NCBI RefSeq assembly: GCF_900129855.1
Contig: NZ_LT670819.1
Span: 992,001 to 1,056,000, forward strand
Reading direction: 5' to 3'
Origin: Streptomyces sp. 3214.6
Lineage (GTDB): Bacteria > Actinomycetota > Actinomycetes > Streptomycetales > Streptomycetaceae
DNA length: 64,000 bases
The notes beneath the pieces were generated by a model. It worked only from the letters and a program-made list of their open reading frames with translations, was not told the origin of the DNA and ran no database searches. The translations under genes and the position numbers were made by a program. Shown here in pieces: positions 42,309 to 49,360 of this stretch. The number at the start of each line of letters is the position of its first letter. The stretch's first letter is position 1.

Positions 42309-44303
42309 TCATTCCCCGTCTGCCCAGTTGGACACCCGACCTGTCACGTTCAACAGATACTCCTTGCGGTTCAGCGGGTTGTGGTCCGTGCGCGGCCGCT
42401 GGGGCGGGGTGCCGTGGGTGACGGGCGCGTAGTGGTCGAAGCCGCTCTCCCACTCGCCCTCACCCCGCGTCAGCCCCGGAATCCTCTGTTCGAGGCCGTG
42501 CACCCGCGCGGCCGGCACCACCCCTTCCAGCACGCATCGCGCGCCCCTGGTGTCCGTCGTGCGCGGTACGGCACGCAGCGCGGCGAGCACGGGCAGCAGC
42601 GCGCCCAGGGTGTCCGCCGGGGCCTCGACGCGGAAGCGGTGCATCGGCTCGTACACCTGCGTCCCGGCCCGGCGCAGCGCCTCGGTCAGGACCAACGGGG
42701 TCAGGCCGCGGAAGTCGTGACCGGTGCTGGACATGCTCTTGTCGAAGCCCTGGTGGGCATGGCTCTGGCGGGGCCAGTACCCGGAGTGGGTCATGGTGAC
42801 GGCACAGTCGGTGACCTGCCAGCCGTGCAGCCCCTGGCCGAGCGTCTCGCGGACGGTGTCCTCGACCGCCTTGAAGAACGCGTACGGCATCGCGCCCAGC
42901 TCCACCTCCAGGCCGAAGGTCACGCCGCTGCCGGGCGGGGCCGGCTCGACGCGCAGACCGACGGTGGCGAGGAAGGGGTTCGCGTCCTTCTTGATGAACT
43001 CGGCCGCCGCCCCGGCGCCGGCCGGGCGCTCGACGCACAGCGGTGTCGTCTCGCGGAAGGTGACGTGCAGGCCGTACTCGTCGGCAAGAGTCGCCTGCAC
43101 AACCTCCTTCTGCACCTCCCCGTACAGCGACACCGACGTCTCCTGGCGGACCTCGTCGTGACGCAGGCCGATCAGCGGGTCCTGTTCGGCCAGCCGGGTG
43201 AGGGCGACGTGCAGGGAACGCCGGTCGGTGTCCGGAGCGGGCACCACGACCGTCTCCAGGGTCGGCGGCGCGAAGAAGTGGCCGTGTTCCTTGCGGGGTG
43301 CGCCGAGGCTGTCGCCGACGCGGACGTCGGGGAGTCCCCACAGCCGGGCGATCCGGCCCGCGGACACCTCCTCCCGCCGTACGTCCGTGCCCTGGTCGAA
43401 GACGCTGATCGCGGTGACCTTACCGGCGCCGGCTCCGTACCGGACCTCGTCGCGGGTGCGCAGGGTGCCGGAGAACAGACGGGCGTAGGCGATCTTCTCG
43501 CCCGCCGGACCCCGCTCCACCTTGAACACCGTGCCGGAGAGCGGGCCTTCGGGGTCTCCCTCGGCGACGGGCAGCAACTCCCGGATTGCGGCGATCAGTT
43601 CGGGCACCCCGGCACCGGTCGTCGCGGAGCCGAAGTGGACCGGGTGGACGAGGACGTCGCGGGTCTGGGCGAGCAGCGCGGCGCGCACGCGCTCCGGTGT
43701 GACGGCGCCGTCGACGTACGCCGACAGAAGGTCGTCGTCGTGCTCGGTGAGGACGTCGAGCCCGGTGAGAACGCCGAGCTCGGGCACCCGGCCGAGGCGG
43801 AAGGCGGCCTCGGGCGTGCCCAGTCCCGTGACGGTGCCCATCGGGACGACCGGCGCGGACAGCCGCTCGGTCAGTTCCCGCAGGACGCCCTCGTCGCGGG
43901 CGCCGGGCCGGTCGATCTTGTTGACGAAGACAAGGGTGGGGATGCGCAGCCGGCGCAGCGTCCGCATCAGGATCCTGGTCTGTGCCTGGACGCCCTCCAC
44001 GGCCGAGACGACGAGCACGGCCCCGTCGAGCACACCGAGGACCCGCTCCACCTCGGCGATGAAGTCCGGGTGGCCCGGGGTGTCGATCAGGTTGACGGTG
44101 ACGTCGTCGACCCGGAACGAGACGACGGCCGACTTGATGGTGATCCCGCGTCGGCGCTCCAGCGCGAGGGTGTCGGTCCGGGTGCTGCCCGCGTCGACGC
44201 TGCCGAGCTCGTCGATGACGCCGACCGAGTGCAGCAGCCGCTCGGTGAGGCTGGTCTTACCGGCGTCGACATGGGCGAGGATTCCGAGGTTGAGCAAGTG
44301 CAC
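42309..44303 (-). CDS. Ribosomal protection GTPase (OtrA/TetM-like)
   Basis: A 664-residue EF-G relative. GTPase motifs are intact: AHVDAGKTSLTE (G1), GITIKSAVVSF (G2), DTPGHPDF (G3), VNKIDRPG (G4). Its length and domain order match tetracycline resistance ribosomal protection proteins such as OtrA and Tet(M), which free the ribosome of tetracycline. Streptomyces genomes often hold such genes without known tetracycline production, so real resistance is not proven. The GTG at 44303 is the start of the fold; AAAGGA lies about 11 bases upstream. A separate out-of-frame ORF overlaps its beginning and may regulate it. Confidence 0.88.
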   Translation of the reverse strand: MHLLNLGILAHVDAGKTSLTERLLHSVGVIDELGSVDAGSTRTDTLALERRRGITIKSAVVSFRVDDVTVNLIDTPGHPDFIAEVERVLGVLDGAVLVVSAVEGVQAQTRILMRTLRRLRIPTLVFVNKIDRPGARDEGVLRELTERLSAPVVPMGTVTGLGTPEAAFRLGRVPELGVLTGLDVLTEHDDDLLSAYVDGAVTPERVRAALLAQTRDVLVHPVHFGSATTGAGVPELIAAIRELLPVAEGDPEGPLSGTVFKVERGPAGEKIAYARLFSGTLRTRDEVRYGAGAGKVTAISVFDQGTDVRREEVSAGRIARLWGLPDVRVGDSLGAPRKEHGHFFAPPTLETVVVPAPDTDRRSLHVALTRLAEQDPLIGLRHDEVRQETSVSLYGEVQKEVVQATLADEYGLHVTFRETTPLCVERPAGAGAAAEFIKKDANPFLATVGLRVEPAPPGSGVTFGLEVELGAMPYAFFKAVEDTVRETLGQGLHGWQVTDCAVTMTHSGYWPRQSHAHQGFDKSMSSTGHDFRGLTPLVLTEALRRAGTQVYEPMHRFRVEAPADTLGALLPVLAALRAVPRTTDTRGARCVLEGVVPAARVHGLEQRIPGLTRGEGEWESGFDHYAPVTHGTPPQRPRTDHNPLNRKEYLLNVTGRVSNWADGE

Positions 44304-44367
44304 GACGTGTCATGTCCTTTGAAATGGGGGTCATTCCTTCCTGGGGGGACATGAACGAAGTTCGCAT
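44257..44367 (-). CDS. Upstream leader ORF overlapping the ribosomal protection gene (36 aa)
   Basis: An ATG at 44367, preceded by an AGGAG site, opens a 36-codon frame (MRTSFMSPQEGMTPISKDMT...) that is out of frame with the GTPase gene and stops 15 codons inside it. Ribosomes translating it would cover the GTPase start. Translational leaders are known for tet(M)-type genes, so this could act as a sensor of slowed ribosomes. The peptide itself matches nothing I know. Confidence 0.4.
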   Translation of the reverse strand: MRTSFMSPQEGMTPISKDMTRRALAQPRNPRPCRRR

Positions 44368-44461
44368 CTCTGCTCCTGTTTCCTGCGGTGGATCTTCCGG
44401 GGCGGTACCCGCGCAGTGCAGCAGAGCGGCGGGCGGAGCGGCAACGGATTAACGTTCAAAC

Positions 44462-45586
44462 ATGCGCGAGATTCTCCCGGTGCTGAGCGGGTGGTACGCC
44501 TGCGGTGTGCCGTTCGGGCTCGCCACCGTGGTCGCCGTCAGCCGCAGCGCGCCGCGTGATCCGGGCGCGGCGATGGCGGTGGGGCCGGGCGACGAGGTCG
44601 TGGGCAGTGTGTCCGGGGGCTGTGTGGAGGGCGCGGTGTTCGAGCTGGCCCAGCAGGTCGTGGCCGACGGGAGCGCCCGGCTGGAGACCTTCGGGTACAG
44701 CGCCGAGGACGCGTTCGCCGTCGGGCTGACCTGCGGCGGCGAGATCACCGTGCTGGTGCGTCCCGTGACGCCCGGCCTCGACGCGTCGTTCGGGGCGGTC
44801 GCGGCCTCGGTCGCCGCGGGCGAGCCGGTGACGGTGGCCACGGTCACCGACGGCCCGGCGCCGCGCGGGGCCGCCCTCGCGGTCTGGCCGGAGCGGACCT
44901 GCGGCACGCTGGGCTCGGCCGGTCTGGACGTGGCGGTCACGGCCGACGCGCGCGGTGAGCTCGCCCTCGGCGTCACCGGAGTCCGGCACTACGGGCCGCG
45001 CGGCCAGCGACGGGAGGACGCCGTCTCGGTGTTTCTGCACTCCTTCGCGCCGCCGCCGCGCATGCTGGTGTTCGGTGCGATCGACTACGCGGCCGCCGTC
45101 GCCCGGATCGGCGACTTCCTCGGCTACCGGGTCACGGTGTGCGACGCCCGCCCGGTCTTCGCCACCCCGAAGCGGTTCCCGCCGGGCGTGGAGGTGGTGG
45201 TGGACTGGCCGCACCGGTATCTGCGCGGCACGGACACCGACGGACGCACGGTGATCTGCGTGCTGACCCACGACCCGAAGTTCGACGTGCCGCTGCTGGA
45301 GGTGGCGCTGCGCCGGCCGGCCGCCTACATCGGGGCGATGGGCAGCCGCCGCACCCACGACCAGCGCCGTGCGCGACTCGTCGAGGCCGGACTCACCGAC
45401 CGCGAGCTGTCCCGGCTGCGCTCGCCGGTCGGGCTGGACCTGGGGGCCCGTACGCCCGAGGAGGTCGCCGTGTCGGTGGCCGCCGAGATCGTCGCGCTGC
45501 GCTGGGGCGGCAGCGGCGCTCCGCTGACGGCGACGGCCGGGGCGATCCACCGTGCGCGGGGAGATCAGGCGCCGTCCGTCCGGTAG
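44462..45586 (+). CDS. XdhC/CoxI family protein
   Basis: A 374-residue protein with the XdhC N-terminal region (ATVVAVSRSAPRDPGAAMAV, VVGSVSGGCVEGAVFELA) and the C-terminal Rossmann-like XdhC domain (MLVFGAIDYAAAVARIGDFL, YIGAMGSRRTHDQRRARL). XdhC proteins help insert or sulfurate the molybdenum cofactor of xanthine dehydrogenase-type enzymes. No such enzyme genes lie next to it, so its partner must be elsewhere. The ATG at 44462 lies close to the AT-richer TTAACGTTCAAA sequence. It converges on the phosphotransferase gene, overlapping it by 22 bases. Confidence 0.88.
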   Translation: MREILPVLSGWYACGVPFGLATVVAVSRSAPRDPGAAMAVGPGDEVVGSVSGGCVEGAVFELAQQVVADGSARLETFGYSAEDAFAVGLTCGGEITVLVRPVTPGLDASFGAVAASVAAGEPVTVATVTDGPAPRGAALAVWPERTCGTLGSAGLDVAVTADARGELALGVTGVRHYGPRGQRREDAVSVFLHSFAPPPRMLVFGAIDYAAAVARIGDFLGYRVTVCDARPVFATPKRFPPGVEVVVDWPHRYLRGTDTDGRTVICVLTHDPKFDVPLLEVALRRPAAYIGAMGSRRTHDQRRARLVEAGLTDRELSRLRSPVGLDLGARTPEEVAVSVAAEIVALRWGGSGAPLTATAGAIHRARGDQAPSVR

Positions 45587-46479
45587 TCCGCGATGATCTG
45601 CTCCAGGTGGTGCAGGGCCGCGGTGACGCGGGCCGGGTGGTCGCGGAAGAACGGGTCGTCGGGGACCGGCAGCGACCCGGCGAGGGCCCAGCCGCGGGCG
45701 CGTGCCCAGGTGGCGTCGTCGGCGCCGACCGCCTCGCGGAACACCGGGCGGGCCTCGGCGGGCAGGAACTTCCACGCGGGCTGCAGGTCCACCGCCGGGT
45801 CGGCCACCGCGAGCGTGCCGAAGTCGATGACCGCGCCGAGCCGCCCGTCGCGCAGCAGCAGATTGCCCGCGTCGAGGTCGCCGTGGACCCACACCGGCGG
45901 TTTGTGCCAGGCCGGGGCGGCGAGCGCCGTCTCCCACACCTGCGTGAGCGCGCCGGCGTCGATCAGACGGGCCGTCCCGAGCGCCTCGATCTTCGGTCGC
46001 ACCCGTGCCTCGTGGGCGATCGAGTCGCGGTCGTCGCCCAGGGGCACGCCCCGGAAGGCGTTGCTCTGCTCCGGGCCGGGTCCGCCGGTGGGGTCGGCGC
46101 CCTGCAGCGCGGTGAGGAAGCCGGCGAGGTCGAGGGCGGTGCGCACCGGGTCGGCCAGCGCCTCGGGGGTGGCCGTCTCCCCGTCCAGCCAGCGGTACAC
46201 CGACCACGGGTAGGGGTAGCCCTCGCCCGGGGTGCCCTGGGCGACGGGCTCCGGCACGGGCAGCGGCAGGAGCGGCGCGAGGCGGGGCAGCCAGCGCTGC
46301 TCCCGGGTGACCTGTCCGGTCCAGTGCGCGTAGCGCGGGAGCCGTACGGACAGCTCGTCGCCGAGCCGGAAGGTGGCGTTGTCCATGCCGGACTTCGGGA
46401 CGGGGGTGACGGGGAGGCGGGCCCAGTGCGGGAACTGCGCGGTGAGCAGACGGCGCACAAGCGTGGTGTCGATCAGCAC
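45565..46479 (-). CDS. Aminoglycoside phosphotransferase family protein
   Basis: A 304-residue APH-type kinase. The nucleotide-side start MDNATFRLGDELSVRLPR, the catalytic loop WVHGDLDAGNLLL and the metal site GAVIDFGTLAVADPAVD are all present. The family phosphorylates aminoglycosides, other antibiotics or metabolites such as sugars; which one cannot be told. The start is uncertain: GTG at 46479 begins near the family edge, while an upstream in-frame extension to 46599 is Arg-rich and poorly conserved in type. The last 22 bases overlap the converging XdhC gene. Confidence 0.82.
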   Translation of the reverse strand: MLIDTTLVRRLLTAQFPHWARLPVTPVPKSGMDNATFRLGDELSVRLPRYAHWTGQVTREQRWLPRLAPLLPLPVPEPVAQGTPGEGYPYPWSVYRWLDGETATPEALADPVRTALDLAGFLTALQGADPTGGPGPEQSNAFRGVPLGDDRDSIAHEARVRPKIEALGTARLIDAGALTQVWETALAAPAWHKPPVWVHGDLDAGNLLLRDGRLGAVIDFGTLAVADPAVDLQPAWKFLPAEARPVFREAVGADDATWARARGWALAGSLPVPDDPFFRDHPARVTAALHHLEQIIADYRTDGA

Positions 46480-46665
46480 GCCGTCAATGACAGCGGGAGG
46501 CGACGTACGGAGTCCAGCGAATTCGGAGTCCGCCGGATGGGCGCGAGAGGGAGGTGTGAGACGCGCACAAAGGGGTAGGCGCCCACAACGGACAGGCATG
46601 CATGTCCTCTGTCCTTCGTCTCACGAAGGAAGGAGGTCCGTTGAAGCAACGCACACTCGCAAGTC

Positions 46666-46703
46666 CCGGGCCGCCTCCGGCCGCATCTGCCGGGGCGGCC
46701 CGG
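46666..46703 (-). terminator. Hairpin terminator of the phosphoesterase gene
   Basis: CCGGGCCGCC (46666-46675) pairs with GGCGGCCCGG (46694-46703) around an 18-base loop that can fold further, 33 bases past the minus-strand stop. The wider gap 46480-46735 also holds a CCTTCGT/ACGAAGG hairpin at 46613-46629 and no convincing gene. Confidence 0.6.
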
Positions 46704-46735
46704 CTCTGCGCGTCCGTCGCCCAGCGGCGTCGCGT

Positions 46736-47236
46736 TCAGCGCGGCGGCAGCCGGTGCAGGACGACGTCCGTGAGCCGGCCGTCGGCCGCGACGGCCGTCA
46801 GGTAGGTGCAGTGCGGCTGACGACGGCGGTCGGTCGGGGAGCCCGGGTTGAGCAGGCGCGGTCCGCCGGGGGCGGTGGTGTCCCAGGGGATATGGCTGTG
46901 GCCGAAGACCAGGACGTCCAGGCCGGGGAAGCGGGCGGCGCAGCGGGCCTCACGGCCCTGGGCGGGGCCCGTCTCGTGGACGACGCCGAACCGGAGTCCG
47001 CCCAGTTCGGCGTAGGCCACCTCGGGCAGCCGGGCGCGCAGGTCGGGCCCATCGTTGTTGCCGTACACGCCGACGAGTCGCCGGCTGCGGCTCTCCAGCA
47101 GGTCCAGGGTGGCCGTGTCGACCCAGTCCCCGGCGTGGATCACCACGTCCGCGTGCGGGAGTTCGTCGAGCAGCGTGGCGGGGAGCGCCTTGGCGCGCTT
47201 GGGGAGGTGGGTGTCGGACATCAGGAGGAGTCGCAC
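46736..47236 (-). CDS. YfcE-type metallophosphoesterase
   Basis: A 166-residue calcineurin-like phosphoesterase with the metal motifs SDTHLPKRAKALP, HAGDWVD, GNNDG and FGHSHIPWD. Small members of this class cleave phosphodiesters such as bis-pNPP or cyclic 2',3'-nucleotides. The GTG at 47236 begins at the first metal motif. It is divergent from the GT2 gene across 174 bases that hold two copies of ACAAAGGCGA. Confidence 0.88.
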   Translation of the reverse strand: MRLLLMSDTHLPKRAKALPATLLDELPHADVVIHAGDWVDTATLDLLESRSRRLVGVYGNNDGPDLRARLPEVAYAELGGLRFGVVHETGPAQGREARCAARFPGLDVLVFGHSHIPWDTTAPGGPRLLNPGSPTDRRRQPHCTYLTAVAADGRLTDVVLHRLPPR

Positions 47237-47247
47237 GCCGTCAGCCT

Positions 47248-47280
47248 ACAAAGGCGATCAGAGGCAGGACACAAAGGCGA
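47248..47280. repeat. Direct repeat ACAAAGGCGA in a divergent promoter region
   Basis: Two exact 10-bp copies at 47248-47257 and 47271-47280 are spaced 23 bases apart, about two helix turns, right upstream of the phosphoesterase start. They could be regulator half sites. Confidence 0.35.
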
Positions 47281-47410
47281 CCGGAGTGGCAAAATCGACA
47301 ACTCGGGTGAAGTCGGATGAGTGGGGCGTCGGCGACGGAGTTAGCATCGGGCCACACGCACCCGCCGTCCCGCGCACGGCAAGCGATCCAGCAAGGGGGC
47401 CAGGAGCCCG

Positions 47411-49345
47411 ATGCCGGTCAAGGTCAGCGTCATCGTCCCCGTCCACAACCCCGGTCCCGCCATCGAGACATGCATCGCCTCGCTGCTGCGACAGTCGCTC
47501 CCGCCGGACGCCTACGAGGTGATCTTCGTCGACGACGGCTCCACCGACGCCACCCCGGCCCGCCTCGACGCACTGGCCGCCGAGGACGCCCGCGTCCGGG
47601 TCATCCACCAGGAGAACTCCGGTTGGGCGGGCAAGCCGCGCAACGTCGGCATCGACGCCTCCCGGGGCGAGTACGTCATGTTCGTCGACGACGACGACCA
47701 CCTCGGCGACGAGGCCCTGGAGCGGATGTACGCCTACGGCGTCGCCCACGACGCGGACATCGTCGTGGGCAAGATGGCCGGCCAGGGGCGCGCGGTGCCG
47801 GTGGAGCTGTTCCGCACGAACCGTCCGCACGCCTGTGTCGAGGACACGCCGCTCATCGACAGCCTCACCCCGCACAAGATGATCCGTCGGGCGTTCCTGG
47901 ACCGTACCGGCCTGCGCTTCCCCGAGGGCCGGCGGCGGCTGGAGGACCATGTCTTCGTCACCGAGGCCTATCTGCGCGCCGGCAACGTCTCGGTGCTGAG
48001 CGACTACGTCTGCTACTACCACGTGCGGCGGGACGACGCCTCGAACCTGAGCCTGCGGCGGTTCGACCCGCAGGGGTACTTCAAGAACCTGCGGGAGGCC
48101 CTCGACGTCGTCGAGCGCTACACCGAACCGGGTGCGCTGCGCGACGGACTGTTCCGGCGCTGGCTGCGGGTGGAGATGGTCGAGCGGCTGCGCGGACGAC
48201 GCTTCCTGGACCTGCCCGAGGGCTACCGCAAGGAACTGTTCGAGGAGATCCACGGGGTCGTCGTCGAGCGGTTCGGACCCGGGGTGGCGGCGCCGCTGCA
48301 GCCCACCCAGCGGGTCGTCGCCGCCCTGGCCGCCGAAGGCCGCTACGACGACGTCGTCGCGTTCGCCGAGTGGGAGGCGGGCGTCGGGCTCGCCGTCGAC
48401 CCGGAGAGCGTCGCCTGGCACGACGGCGTGCTGCGGATCGACTTCGCCGCCGAACTCACGCACGACGGCGGACCGATGACGTTCCCGTCCGCCGGTGGTT
48501 CTCCGCGGTGGCCGCCGCGGGACGTCGCCGAGGCGGTGTGGTGGTTGGGCACGGACACCCTGGGCCGCTTCGACCGGGCCGTGCCCGACCTGCTGCTGCG
48601 GGAGCGGACCAGTTCCGCGCAGTACTTCCAGCCGGTGGAGGTGGTCCGGGAGACGGTCCCGGCCGCCGGGGACGGCAGTCTGGTGCGGCTCGTGCTGCGG
48701 GCGACGGCCACCGTGGATCCCGCGACCGCGGTGAGCGGCGGTCCGCCCGGCGAGGGCCTGTGGGACGCCTGGGTGCGGGTGGGCCTGGGCGGCTGGACCA
48801 AGGAGCTGCGGCTGGGCCCGGCGCCCCGCCACGGCCGTCCCACGCCGCCCGCCGGGGTCGTCGCCGGCCGGGTGGTGCTGCCGTACTGGACCGACCGGCA
48901 CGCGAGCCTCGCGCTGGACGTCGGCCACGCGAGCGCGCGGCTGGGCCTCGGCCGGGTCGCCGCCGAGGACGTCAGCCTCGCCGGGGACCGCCTGCGCGTG
49001 GTGCTGCCGCTCCACGTGCCCGAGGCCGTCGATGTGCTGCTGCGGCTGACGGGGGTGAAGCGCGGCGGCTCCCGGGAGGTCTTCGGGACGCTCTCGCCGG
49101 GCGGGCGGCTGGAGGTCGCCCTGCCGGGCGGCGACCCGGTGGGCCGGACCTGGCTGACGACGGTGTGCCTCACCCCGCAGCAGGAGGGGGCGCGCTTCCA
49201 TCCCCTGCCCTTCGCCCTGCACGTCGCCTCGGACGGTCTCCTCGTGGTGCCGTCGCCCCAGCCCGGCGGAGCGAGGCGCCTGGCCCGCAGAGTGCGACGC
49301 GCGCTGTACCGGGCGCTCGGAAGGATCACGACGCGCGGGAGATGA
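47411..49345 (+). CDS. GT2-family glycosyltransferase with C-terminal extension
   Basis: A 644-residue protein. The first 230 residues form a GT-A glycosyltransferase 2 domain: VSVIVPVHNPGPAIETCI, FVDDGSTDATPARL, the DDDD metal site in VMFVDDDDHLG and the RRLEDHVFVTEAYL acid/base region. The remaining 400 residues are beta-rich repeats with segments like ATVDPATAV and GRVVLPYWTDRHASLALDVG, resembling extensions on teichoic-acid or polyol-phosphate synthases. It likely makes a cell-surface glycan. No signal or strong membrane helix is seen; the basic C terminus may bind the membrane. The ATG at 47411 has GGGGGCC-type weak spacing sequence upstream. Confidence 0.84.
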   Translation: MPVKVSVIVPVHNPGPAIETCIASLLRQSLPPDAYEVIFVDDGSTDATPARLDALAAEDARVRVIHQENSGWAGKPRNVGIDASRGEYVMFVDDDDHLGDEALERMYAYGVAHDADIVVGKMAGQGRAVPVELFRTNRPHACVEDTPLIDSLTPHKMIRRAFLDRTGLRFPEGRRRLEDHVFVTEAYLRAGNVSVLSDYVCYYHVRRDDASNLSLRRFDPQGYFKNLREALDVVERYTEPGALRDGLFRRWLRVEMVERLRGRRFLDLPEGYRKELFEEIHGVVVERFGPGVAAPLQPTQRVVAALAAEGRYDDVVAFAEWEAGVGLAVDPESVAWHDGVLRIDFAAELTHDGGPMTFPSAGGSPRWPPRDVAEAVWWLGTDTLGRFDRAVPDLLLRERTSSAQYFQPVEVVRETVPAAGDGSLVRLVLRATATVDPATAVSGGPPGEGLWDAWVRVGLGGWTKELRLGPAPRHGRPTPPAGVVAGRVVLPYWTDRHASLALDVGHASARLGLGRVAAEDVSLAGDRLRVVLPLHVPEAVDVLLRLTGVKRGGSREVFGTLSPGGRLEVALPGGDPVGRTWLTTVCLTPQQEGARFHPLPFALHVASDGLLVVPSPQPGGARRLARRVRRALYRALGRITTRGR

Positions 49346-49360
49346 CGGCAGGCGGCCGGG

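Noticed and set aside
42309..44303. Calling the GTPase the housekeeping elongation factor EF-G
   Set aside because: The N terminus, length and C-terminal sequence fit ribosomal protection proteins, and the gene is not in a ribosomal protein operon.
46602..46805. Plus-strand 67-codon frame after a good AAGGAGG-like site
   Set aside because: The product is Ala/Pro/Arg-rich with no coherent pattern and overlaps the terminator and 3' end of the phosphoesterase gene.
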